Positions 31,201 through 40,903 of a stretch of DNA of 64,000 nt are shown piece after piece. Within the stretch, counting starts at the first letter, position 1. Each line of letters begins with the position of its first letter. The notes under the pieces are model-generated. The model was not told where the DNA came from. It made no database searches and saw only the letters and a program-made list of their open reading frames with translations. Position numbers and translations under genes: made by a program. The stretch comes from Pachysolen tannophilus NRRL Y-2460. Taxonomy: Eukaryota > Ascomycota > Pichiomycetes > Alaninales > Pachysolenaceae. The stretch is taken from positions 625,153 through 689,152 of the forward strand of contig KV454016.1 of assembly GCA_001661245.1 (NCBI GenBank), in the 5' to 3' direction.

Positions 31201-34200
31201 GTGCTATTAAAGGATTACCATTGACACTATTAATATCATTGGGGCCAGTATTATTCCAATGCCGACGATTTCTGACCTCAGAGTCACTTAAAATATTTGA
31301 AATATCATCTATCAATAATACCGAGACAGATCTTAATGAAGACTTTATTGATACTTCTTTTGTGCAAGTTACATCTGCACTTCCCTTTCTGATAACCATT
31401 AAACCTTTAGATGATAATCTCCCAGGATTCAACCCAATTATGCAGTCAGAAAACGATGACCTAATTTCGAATTTCGGTGACGAGCTTTTTATGTTAATAT
31501 TTGTTTCTGTGTTCACTTCCACCTTGTTTACAACATCCTGCTTGGTTTTCGTTTCTATAAAGGATAACCATTTAGTATAATAATCAATGCTTAGATTTCT
31601 CAAATAAAGATTAATCAAAAAAGGATCCTTAAACTTAGCTGCAATTACTGGTGACCTATTATCCTCTGGGTTTGCAACTCCAAGGAAGACTTCTGTGATA
31701 TGTTCGAATTTTCTATTTATTTGACAGTCCACGATAAACATTTGCGATAATCCATCTTTAAAAACATTAAAGGATATTAACTTGAAAAAACCATTGATAT
31801 TTCCAAATTTTGGATTTGCGTCAGTCAAATCTATATTGAAACAATTTAATTGTAAAAACATCAATAACGATTTGTTAAGGAAAAATACTGAACTATTCAT
31901 CCTGACTTTCCTTTTTGTACTAGAATGTGACAGCATAAGATTCGAATACTTGTTATTGGAATTGTTGACTTTACTATTATTATTATTATTATTACTGTTA
32001 CCATTATTATTATTAATTCCATCGTTGTTTTTTAATCTATTTGGTAACTTTGAAAAAAATTCCTTTAAGTTATGAATTAATAACTTAAATACGTTGAAAT
32101 CACAAGTCAACGAAATGTAGTCTAGTTTTGATACCGCTAAAGTTGTCAAATTTGTGACATCACATTGATTATTATTGGTGATGTCAAATGATTTTATCTT
32201 TTTCTCTATATGTTCTAATTTTATATCACTAATTGTAAATAGTAAACTTTTTGTATTATTGTGAATTAAATCAATTAGAATAGTTTTACACTGCAATAAA
32301 CTCGTTAAACTGTTATATGAAATAGGATAAATTAATGTGCTTAATGAAATGCTCTCTGATATTTTCAAAATTAAATTTAATGACTTTGTAGATAATACAA
32401 ATTCCGATGAGGATTGTTCTTTATCAGTCCGTTGTTGCTGATTTTGTTGTTGTTTAAATGCTAATTTATTCAATCTTTGTCCATCCATTTGTTTTCTTAA
32501 AGATGAACCTGTAGTAATAGCAGATGCTTGTTTGCTTGCGTTTGATGAGCTTTTAAATTTTTTCAAAGATTCAAAAACGGGAGACAACTTATAGAAGAAT
32601 TTTAATAATTCTGAAAGAGATGAATGATCCAAATTCAAAATCCCTGATTTGAAATAGTCCAATGAGTATTTAGTATTAGTCAGATTGGTCAATATTGGAA
32701 TTTTTTGTTCTTTCAATATTTTCAATTTTATATCACTTAATTGCTCGCTATTATTGTCCTTCGACTCTTGATTAAAATGGAAAATAACATTTTCGTTTTG
32801 CAAAATCTTAAATTTTTGAACATCGGCATTTATTAAATTTGCAGTTTCTTGTATCAATTTAATATTAGTTGCTTTCACTCTTGAAGAATCTGGTATTGAA
32901 AAATCCCCATTTGTTAACAAAGCGGATGCCAAATTGATTTCAACTTCATTAATGCATAAACTGTTGAAAAATAGTTCTTTGCTTTCATCTGAATCTTCTC
33001 CAACGTCAATATCGATTCTCAAATTTTGTGGTGGTTGAGGACTTAGTTCTTTCTTTTGATTTGAACTATTATTAAAATTCATATTATTAATGCTACTGCT
33101 ATTGTCGTTATTGTTGCTACTGCTACCACTATTGAAACGTTTTTGATTCAAAGAACTCAATTTTGTCAATCTGGAAATTGTATCTATAATACTGGATAAT
33201 GCTGTACAACATGGGTTCCCAGCTATATGCATTTTATCTATATTGATTTGTAAATCTTCTATATCTTGAAACCCTTGAAAGAATATTTCACCTTCATTTA
33301 TGTGTAATAATCTGCATGGTATTTTTTCATTGATATTACTATTAAAACCATAACCAGACGTTTTAGAATTTGTGATTTTTGAATTAGCGCTCATGTATAA
33401 TGAACTGGCTTCTTCATGTGAGAAGATAGTACTTTCCATTAAAGATGATCTCTTGGGAAGTGGTTTTAGTACTGAGGAATTCGTCATTTTATCATCAACT
33501 TCCTCATCATCGTATTCGTCATTGTCATCCAAATCTGTTTCATTTTCACTATCACTAACTTCATCATCATCCTTATCTTCGTCGGTAGAGTTTTCAGGAA
33601 CACCTGTGCTCTCAGTAGTCTCAGTATTCTCACTGCTTTCGCTGGTCTCGCTGTTTTCAGTACTCTCACCTGGAGAAGTTTCTGGATTCTTCAAGATAAA
33701 TTCTATATTTTTAACCTTTATGTTTCGTACACCATTCTCGCTTGAAAATGATACATCTCCGATACGTACTTCAATTGTAGTCAGATCCGCCACAATGGTA
33801 ATTTTAATATCATGTAATTCTAATTTCAATCTAGCTAAGGCCATTTCTACTGCTCTATTCATAACGCCACCTAGCCTTGAGTTATTTTCATTGGTTGCAT
33901 TTTGCAGGTAGCCTTGTTCATCATTATTTTGATTATTTCCATTATTATGATTTCCCTTATTATTATTATCTTTACTTTTATTGTTGTTGTTGAAGTTGTT
34001 GCTCTTAACATTAGGATTGCTTTCTGACGATTCAGAACTTGACTCTAACACATCGTCTTCATATATTTCTTGGTCTTCATCTGTATCCAATATAACACTA
34101 TTTGCTAAATCTGCTGTACTTTGTGCTAATGAAAATTGATTTTTTTTCAAATCATTTATATTTATACGATTTGATGGCGCTAAAGTCAAATTTATTCCAT

Positions 34201-34453
34201 ATGCCTCTATATTAACTCCACCACTTACTGTTAAAAGTAACTCCATATGTTTAACCTTCCCATCTCGCACATAAACCCCGGGTAAAGATATTTTTTCTGG
34301 ATCTAATTGTACATCTCTTAAATTAAATTTTGAATTTGTTCCTAATGAAACATCCAAATTAGATAAATCAATTTCAGAAAATAATGATAACTGTTGTAGC
34401 ACATAACGCAATAAACGTTTCTGTAAATTCTGGGGCATCCATTGAGGCGCCAT
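28223..34453 (-). CDS. ATG2: Autophagy lipid-transfer protein Atg2
   Basis: Atg2 is a rod-like lipid-transfer protein that links the ER to the growing autophagosome membrane, acting with Atg9 and Atg18. The 2076-aa product is longer than S. cerevisiae Atg2 (1592 aa), mainly through Asn-, Ser- and acid-rich inserts (about 140-190, 270-330, 440-470, 1290-1520). The N terminus has the chorein-type start: [34 protein letters not shown] and [20 protein letters not shown]. The C-terminal region contains the conserved [25 protein letters not shown]...LYGIPGF and the amphipathic region [20 protein letters not shown]. The start ATG at 34453 is the family start ([11 protein letters not shown]). It is divergent from GDH2. 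Confidence 0.93.
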   Translation of the reverse strand: [2076 protein letters not shown]

Positions 34454-35401
34454 TTATCAAGGTATATATATATATAATATAATATATTTATATATTAAAG
34501 TATCCTCTCTTGTACTATTTCTTGTGAATACTGTTGGTTTCGGTAACGTATCAGTCACCACCAACCTAAAATAACAAACAAACAAACAAAATAAAAAAAA
34601 AATAAAATAAAAAAAATGCAAAAAGAATATTAAAAAAAAAAAAAAATCTTTTAAAACTTTTAAAATAAAGTAGCCGCCCTTTAAAGTTCCAGTCTTTAAC
34701 TAGCTGTTAACTTAGTTGATATATATATATATATATATATATAGATAGATAAGTATTATATATTAATAATTATATATATTTATATATATGTAGGTCATCT
34801 CTGTCTTTCTTTCTCTCTATCTTTCCGTTTATTCTTATCCGCCTTCTGCTTCAGTTTTCTATACAAAACGAGAAATTTTGATTAAAACAGAAAGGATGGG
34901 TTGGCGATACACGACCTCCCAGAAAGAAACAAAAAAAAAAAAACAGCAAATAAAGGGGCGCTCGCCGTTTTTAGGACACAAAAGACTAAAGCCCTAAGCT
35001 ATAAAAAGCCCTAAAGTGGCTGCTTCTTAACTGGCTTGCTAGCCGAGAGTCCTGCTATTGGAGTCTTGCTATTGGAGTCCTCCTTCGAGAGATAGAACCC
35101 TGGGGGAAAAAAAAAAAGTTAAATGTTAAATAATATTCCATGTCTCTAAATTCTTAAGAGTTTGCATTATTATTTTAAAACTATAGTGATATTGTAACGG
35201 TGTGGTAATTGTTTATTTGCAGGTATTTGTTTATCAAAGAAGAATTGGAAAAAAAAAGAGTCTGGTTCTAATCTCTTTTTCACACTCGCTGTGCTCATTG
35301 CATCTATTGCATCTATTGCATTACTCTTGTGCAGAAAATCTTTTTTTTTATTTTTTTTATATTTCCCGTAATGGCGGTTATTAAAGGCATCGGCGATACC
35401 T

Positions 35402-35428
35402 TGATTCTATAGCCGGAATATAGAATCA
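35402..35428. repeat. Inverted repeat, 10-bp arms
   Basis: TGATTCTATA (35402-35411) and TATAGAATCA (35419-35428) surround GCCGGAA. This could be an operator-like site in the GDH2/ATG2 promoter. Confidence 0.75.
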
Positions 35429-35912
35429 TCAATTATTTGTGGCTCTAGTAGGCCTTTAAACTTACTACATTTTTTTTTTTCAAATCAAAAGGCCACCACC
35501 AATCAGGCTCAGCATTTAAAGCACTGGCCACAATATTTAACTTTGATTTAAACTTTAGCTTTGCTTGCTGCGAACGAAGTCAAAAATTTTTTTTTTTTTC
35601 TAACTTACACAACACATGCTTTTTATTCTATTAAAATCTATTAAAAAACTTGTACTAAAAATGACTCAAAAAGAAAAATTTTTGAGATTTACCAAACAAA
35701 ACAAACCCTTTAGTACTCGGTAATTATTTAATCACGTTTGTTTTGTAGATTGTAATATAATCTAATTGGTCATATAGTGTGAAAGTTCGTCTTTTCAACA
35801 AGATGTTTAACAAAATTTTAAAAAAAATTCTCCTGAAACCTTTTAAAACTATAGAGATGGGATAGAATTGTTTGGAGTTTTTGTTTTATCAAAAAAAAAA
35901 AAAAAAAAAAAA

Positions 35913-36276
35913 GCAAAACAAAGAGAAAAATACCAATAACTTTCACTAATGTCCCTATTGCATAGATGATACATAAATTGTTTTTTTAAATGTAATTATT
36001 ATTTTTAAAATAGAAAAAAGAAAAAAGAAAAGAAAAGAAAAGAAAAAAGACTCAATTAATCAAAAGTTATATTTATATAATTTTCCTTTTGGAAAGTGAT
36101 ATTTTGTGGTGAAAGGTATAAATATAAGAATATTTCTTTTTTTAAAAATACATTTCTTTGTCTTTTGTTTTTAATTGTGTAAGTTTAGATGCAATTCTAA
36201 TACTTGACAAATTTAAGCGCCCATACACTTTATAAGAGTAAAAGAGTTAAAAAGTTTTATTTTTATTTTAAATAAA
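35913..36276. repeat. Left copy of a duplicated 364-bp segment flanking the N run
   Basis: The segment begins GCAAAACAAAGAG, right after a poly(A) tract, and ends TTTTAAATAAA at the N run. It repeats at 36845-37207 with, as far as I can see, one T fewer in a T run of the second copy. Confidence 0.92.
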
Positions 36277-36844
36277 NNNNNNNNNNNNNNNNNNNNNNNN
36301 NNNNNNNNNNNNNNNNNNNNNNNNNNNNNNNNNNNNNNNNNNNNNNNNNNNNNNNNNNNNNNNNNNNNNNNNNNNNNNNNNNNNNNNNNNNNNNNNNNNN
36401 NNNNNNNNNNNNNNNNNNNNNNNNNNNNNNNNNNNNNNNNNNNNNNNNNNNNNNNNNNNNNNNNNNNNNNNNNNNNNNNNNNNNNNNNNNNNNNNNNNNN
36501 NNNNNNNNNNNNNNNNNNNNNNNNNNNNNNNNNNNNNNNNNNNNNNNNNNNNNNNNNNNNNNNNNNNNNNNNNNNNNNNNNNNNNNNNNNNNNNNNNNNN
36601 NNNNNNNNNNNNNNNNNNNNNNNNNNNNNNNNNNNNNNNNNNNNNNNNNNNNNNNNNNNNNNNNNNNNNNNNNNNNNNNNNNNNNNNNNNNNNNNNNNNN
36701 NNNNNNNNNNNNNNNNNNNNNNNNNNNNNNNNNNNNNNNNNNNNNNNNNNNNNNNNNNNNNNNNNNNNNNNNNNNNNNNNNNNNNNNNNNNNNNNNNNNN
36801 NNNNNNNNNNNNNNNNNNNNNNNNNNNNNNNNNNNNNNNNNNNN
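36277..36844. other. Assembly gap (568 N)
   Basis: Run of N; content unknown. Apparent open frames across it are meaningless. The duplicated flanks suggest that the gap may not be real. Confidence 0.99.
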
Positions 36845-37207
36845 GCAAAACAAAGAGAAAAATACCAATAACTTTCACTAATGTCCCTATTGCATAGATG
36901 ATACATAAATTGTTTTTTAAATGTAATTATTATTTTTAAAATAGAAAAAAGAAAAAAGAAAAGAAAAGAAAAGAAAAAAGACTCAATTAATCAAAAGTTA
37001 TATTTATATAATTTTCCTTTTGGAAAGTGATATTTTGTGGTGAAAGGTATAAATATAAGAATATTTCTTTTTTTAAAAATACATTTCTTTGTCTTTTGTT
37101 TTTAATTGTGTAAGTTTAGATGCAATTCTAATACTTGACAAATTTAAGCGCCCATACACTTTATAAGAGTAAAAGAGTTAAAAAGTTTTATTTTTATTTT
37201 AAATAAA
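36845..37207. repeat. Right copy of the duplicated segment (GDH2 proximal promoter)
   Basis: Same sequence as 35913-36276 and continues directly into the GDH2 start (AAATAAAGAAAATG). This copy is the real proximal promoter and 5' leader of GDH2. Confidence 0.92.
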
Positions 37208-37211
37208 GAAA

Positions 37212-40200
37212 ATGACTTCACTTTCTCATGATATTTCAAAGCTAACGTTGAATAACAACTTTAGTTCATCTTCTTTCCAAAATGTTAGTTCTGAAGATTT
37301 GAAAACATCAGGTTATAAATCAAAACCTTTTAGTGGTAGATCAAAACAATTGGAACTGGTTATGGATCAAATTGATTCTGCTGGATTTATTCCTGAGAAT
37401 TTGATTGAAAGAGAAACAAAATGGTTTTATAATTCATTGGGTATTGATGATGTTTATTTTGGAAGAGAAACTGTTGATGGTATAGTTTCTCATATTCATG
37501 CCTTATATTCTGCAAAATTAGATGCATATTCTAGAGGTGTTTTTGATAAACCTTTTTTACATCATAAAAGAGAAGGCGAAGATCATGCAGTATATTTTGA
37601 AACTTCAAATTATAATGATATTTCAAATGAAACTCATGAACAAAGAATTGATGATAGGTATTTGGATAATAACAATTTAGATACAAAATATAGAGTTGAA
37701 TCTTTTACTTCACCTTTAATTTTTGGTAGTAATAAAAATTCAAATGATATTAATATTAGATGTCATTTTGTTTATAAAAATTCTTTTGCAAAAGATAAAG
37801 TTGATTGGACTACAACAGATTTATCATTAATAGGTGATAGTACTTTTTTAGAAATCACATCCGATCATACAAAGAAACTTTATGGTGAAGTTATTGGTGA
37901 AGCAGTCAAGACAACAGGCCCAGTTATTAAACATTTCTCTATTGCGCATAGTAATGAAAGTAGGGTTATTATCGGTTATAGAACTAAAACTTCCCCACGC
38001 TATAATTCTGCTTTAACAACTTTATGCGATTTTTATAAATTAATCATTAATCGTAAATATGTTGAAAATTTCGCAAATGGTGTAACTGTGATTTCAATGT
38101 ATATCTCTCAACGTGATCATACAGATGCAAGTGATTTATCAATTTATCAAGTTATTAAAGAAGCTTCATTATTATATTCTATTCCAAATAATTTTTTCCA
38201 AGATCAATTTGTTAAAAGTGAATTATCTTTACAAGAATGTATTTACGCACATTGTGGTTCAATCTTTGTTACTCATTTTCTTAATAGATTGGGTCCTGAA
38301 TATAACTCATTATTATCTTTATTAGACCCATCAAAATCTATTGCTCATGCAGAAGTCTTGGCAAAATTAAGAGAAAGATTAAGATCAGAAACTTTTACTC
38401 AATCTTATATCTTGGAAATCTTAAAATCTCAAAAAAATATTGTTCAACAATTATATCGTCAATTTGCTGATATTCATTACATTCAATCAAGTATTGAAAA
38501 AACTTTATCATATCAAAGATTGACCCAAATTCCTCCAATTGAAAATGATGAAGATTTTGAAAATATCTTAAATCGTAGTTATCCACAAAATGAACATCAT
38601 TCTTTAGTATTAAGAGCTTTATATACTTTTAATAAGGCAATATTGAAAACTAATTTCTTTACACCAACTAAAGTTGCAATTTCTTTTAGATTAAATGCAA
38701 ATTTTTTACCAAGAACTGAATATCCAGAGACTCCATTTGGTATGTTTTTCGTTGTTGGATCCGAATTTAGAGGTTTCCATATAAGATTTAGAGATATAGC
38801 GAGGGGTGGTATAAGAATTGTTAAATCAAGATCTTTAGATGCTTACGCAACGAATTTAAGAAATTTGTTTGATGAAAATTATAACTTGGCTAGTACACAG
38901 CAACGTAAAAATAAAGATATTCCAGAAGGTGGTTCTAAAGGTGTTATCTTGTTGAATCCAGGTGTAGCCCAAGATAATCCAAAAGATTCTTTTGTCAAGT
39001 ATATTGATTCTTTAATTGATTTGTTAATCGATAACAGGATCCTGGGAGTTAAAGAACCTATAGTTGATTTATATAAAAAACCAGAAATTTTATTTATGGG
39101 ACCAGATGAAAACACAGCAGGTTTTGTTGACTGGGCAACATTACATGCTCGTCAAAGAGGTGCTCCTTGGTGGAAATCATTTTTCACTGGGAAGCAACTT
39201 GGTGGTATTCCACATGATGAATACGGTATGACTTCTTTATCAGTTAGAGCTTATGTTGAGAAAATTTATGAAAAATTTAATATTTCAGACAAGCAAATCA
39301 CAAAATTCCAAACTGGTGGTCCAGATGGTGATTTAGGTTCAAATGAAATTTTATTATCAAAAGGAGAGAATTATTATGCCATTGTTGATGGTTCAGGTGT
39401 AATTGTTGATGAAAACGGTATTGATAAAAATGAATTAATAAAATTGGCTGAATCAAGAAAGATGATTTCATTCTTTGATAAAAAAAAATTATCTCCAAAA
39501 GGATATATTGTTTTAGTTGATGATACGGATATAAGGTTACCTAATGGTCATATTGTCATTAATGGTACAAATTTTAGAAATACCTTCCATTTAAAGATTA
39601 AAGAAATTTTTGGACCTGATAAAATTAAGTTATTTGTACCTTGTGGTGGTAGACCAAATGCTATTGATACCAATACTGTTCATGATTGGATTGATGAAAA
39701 AACGGGCAAGTGTATAATTCCTTATATTGTTGAAGGTGCTAACTTATTTATTACACAATCAGCAAAATTAATTTTGGAAAAAGCTGGAGCTCTAATTATT
39801 AAAGATGCTTCTGCTAATAAAGGGGGTGTTACATCTTCTTCTTTGGAAGTCTTGGCTTCCTTATCCTTTAACGATGAAGAATTCTATAGTAATATGTGCC
39901 TTGTTGATGGTAAGAGACCAGATTTTTACAAACAGTACGTTAAAGAAGTTCAGAAAATTATTGTCAAGAATGCTAGAATGGAGTTTGATGCTTTGTGGGT
40001 ATTAAGGGAAACAACCAATAAACCATTGGCTGTTCTATCAAATGAACTCTCTGTTGCTATTAACAAATTGGGAGACGAATTAGCAGCTTCAAAAGAATTA
40101 TGGGAAGACGAATTGTTCAAAAATAAAGTCTTAAAGTCAGCATTACCTGAATTACTCTTAAATAAACTAGGATACGAAACTATTATCCAAAGGGTTCCAG

Positions 40201-40313
40201 AACCTTACTTGAAGGCAATATTTGCTACAAAATTGGCTTCAAGTTTCATTTATACTAATGGAATGGATGCCAATCCAGCTACTTTTATTTCTTTCTACAA
40301 AAATTTTAAATAA
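37212..40313 (+). CDS. GDH2: NAD-dependent glutamate dehydrogenase
   Basis: Gdh2 oxidises glutamate to 2-oxoglutarate and ammonium with NAD+, which is central when amino acids are the nitrogen or carbon source. The 1033-aa size is that of the large NAD-GDH class (S. cerevisiae 1092). Landmarks: the N-terminal regulatory part with WFYNSLGIDDVYF; RDIARGGIRIVKS; the catalytic GGSKG at residues 573-577; EILFMGPDENTAGFVDWATLHARQRGAPWWKSFFTGK; IPHDEYGMTSLSVRAYV; a dinucleotide-binding region around FQTGGPDGDLGSNEI; and VEGANLFITQSAK with KDASANKGGVTSSSLEVLASL. The start is the first ATG after an A-rich leader. It is convergent with a small membrane-protein gene. Confidence 0.96.
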   Translation: MTSLSHDISKLTLNNNFSSSSFQNVSSEDLKTSGYKSKPFSGRSKQLELVMDQIDSAGFIPENLIERETKWFYNSLGIDDVYFGRETVDGIVSHIHALYSAKLDAYSRGVFDKPFLHHKREGEDHAVYFETSNYNDISNETHEQRIDDRYLDNNNLDTKYRVESFTSPLIFGSNKNSNDINIRCHFVYKNSFAKDKVDWTTTDLSLIGDSTFLEITSDHTKKLYGEVIGEAVKTTGPVIKHFSIAHSNESRVIIGYRTKTSPRYNSALTTLCDFYKLIINRKYVENFANGVTVISMYISQRDHTDASDLSIYQVIKEASLLYSIPNNFFQDQFVKSELSLQECIYAHCGSIFVTHFLNRLGPEYNSLLSLLDPSKSIAHAEVLAKLRERLRSETFTQSYILEILKSQKNIVQQLYRQFADIHYIQSSIEKTLSYQRLTQIPPIENDEDFENILNRSYPQNEHHSLVLRALYTFNKAILKTNFFTPTKVAISFRLNANFLPRTEYPETPFGMFFVVGSEFRGFHIRFRDIARGGIRIVKSRSLDAYATNLRNLFDENYNLASTQQRKNKDIPEGGSKGVILLNPGVAQDNPKDSFVKYIDSLIDLLIDNRILGVKEPIVDLYKKPEILFMGPDENTAGFVDWATLHARQRGAPWWKSFFTGKQLGGIPHDEYGMTSLSVRAYVEKIYEKFNISDKQITKFQTGGPDGDLGSNEILLSKGENYYAIVDGSGVIVDENGIDKNELIKLAESRKMISFFDKKKLSPKGYIVLVDDTDIRLPNGHIVINGTNFRNTFHLKIKEIFGPDKIKLFVPCGGRPNAIDTNTVHDWIDEKTGKCIIPYIVEGANLFITQSAKLILEKAGALIIKDASANKGGVTSSSLEVLASLSFNDEEFYSNMCLVDGKRPDFYKQYVKEVQKIIVKNARMEFDALWVLRETTNKPLAVLSNELSVAINKLGDELAASKELWEDELFKNKVLKSALPELLLNKLGYETIIQRVPEPYLKAIFATKLASSFIYTNGMDANPATFISFYKNFK

Positions 40314-40621
40314 TTTCTTATGAATTGCTTGGTTTTTTTCTTTTCTTTTTTTTTCATATATACAGAGGTCATAATTAAAGTCTAATTGAGTTGGATTTTA
40401 GTTAAAAAAAATAAAAAATGAATAAATAAATAAATACATTACTGTGTGCTTTCGTTATTTCTTTTTCGTTTGATAAATAAAAGTTTAAAGTATTATCAAG
40501 TCTAAGTTTCTACACAATATGAAATAAATAAGTTAATAAATAATTGAATAAATAAAAGAATCATAAAGTATTAGTATAAATCCGCCTGTGTAAATTGCCA
40601 TTGAACTAGGATTCTTATTTT
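40314..40621. other. Convergent 3' region of GDH2 and the small membrane-protein gene
   Basis: T-rich stretch after the GDH2 stop and several AATAAATA motifs suited to 3' end formation. No gene. Confidence 0.5.
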
Positions 40622-40903
40622 TTATTTTACTCTTTTTAAAGCTGAAGTTTCAATGTCAACTTCTTTTTGAGCTTCCTGATTTAATCTCGATCTTTCATAT
40701 ATGTCACTAGAAATTTTATCTCCAAAATAGCAAACTAATATTGTGGATAAACCAAGGTATAATTTCAAACTCAAAGATAAGTTTTTATATCTTGTCCATA
40801 TTTTGGAAATAGGATTTTCTATCAAATCACTTGAAACTGTCTTATTCCCTGAAGATGGTTTAAAATGGGGAGCCTTATATAAATTTATCATGGATGGATT
40901 CAT
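40622..40903 (-). CDS. Small single-membrane-span protein, probably mitochondrial
   Basis: Unnamed 93-aa protein. Seen: a mildly basic N terminus (MNPSMINLYKAPHFKPSS), then NPISKIWTRYKNLSLSLKLYLGLSTILVCYFGDKISS. The latter contains one hydrophobic helix (about residues 45-60) flanked by basic residues on the N side and a charged, helical C-terminus. This is the layout of small inner-membrane factors of the respiratory chain in yeast (for example Coi1), but I cannot prove the family. It has a good ATG, normal codon use for the region and its own gap on each side, so it is likely real. Confidence 0.55.
   Translation of the reverse strand: MNPSMINLYKAPHFKPSSGNKTVSSDLIENPISKIWTRYKNLSLSLKLYLGLSTILVCYFGDKISSDIYERSRLNQEAQKEVDIETSALKRVK

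Larger units (their letters stand above)
34454..37211. other. Divergent promoter region ATG2 / GDH2, with assembly gap
   Basis: This region holds TA repeats (about 34720-34741 and 34453-34495) and a GATAAG site (about 34747-34752), the Gln3/GATA core that would suit nitrogen control of GDH2 or ATG2. It also holds a short direct repeat TGCTATTGGAGTC (about 35054-35079), an inverted repeat at 35402-35428, a long poly(A) tract at 35891-35912 and the N run with duplicated flanks. No gene is seen. Confidence 0.6.

Noticed and set aside
33372-33911. 179-codon + frame opposite ATG2
   Set aside because: Shadow of the acidic/Ser-rich coding region of ATG2 on the other strand.
34896-34997. Short + frame MGWRYTTSQKE upstream of ATG2
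   Set aside because: Lysine-rich through an A tract, no family, too short.
36213-36906. Three overlapping open frames on - across the N run
   Set aside because: They consist almost entirely of unknown residues from N bases.
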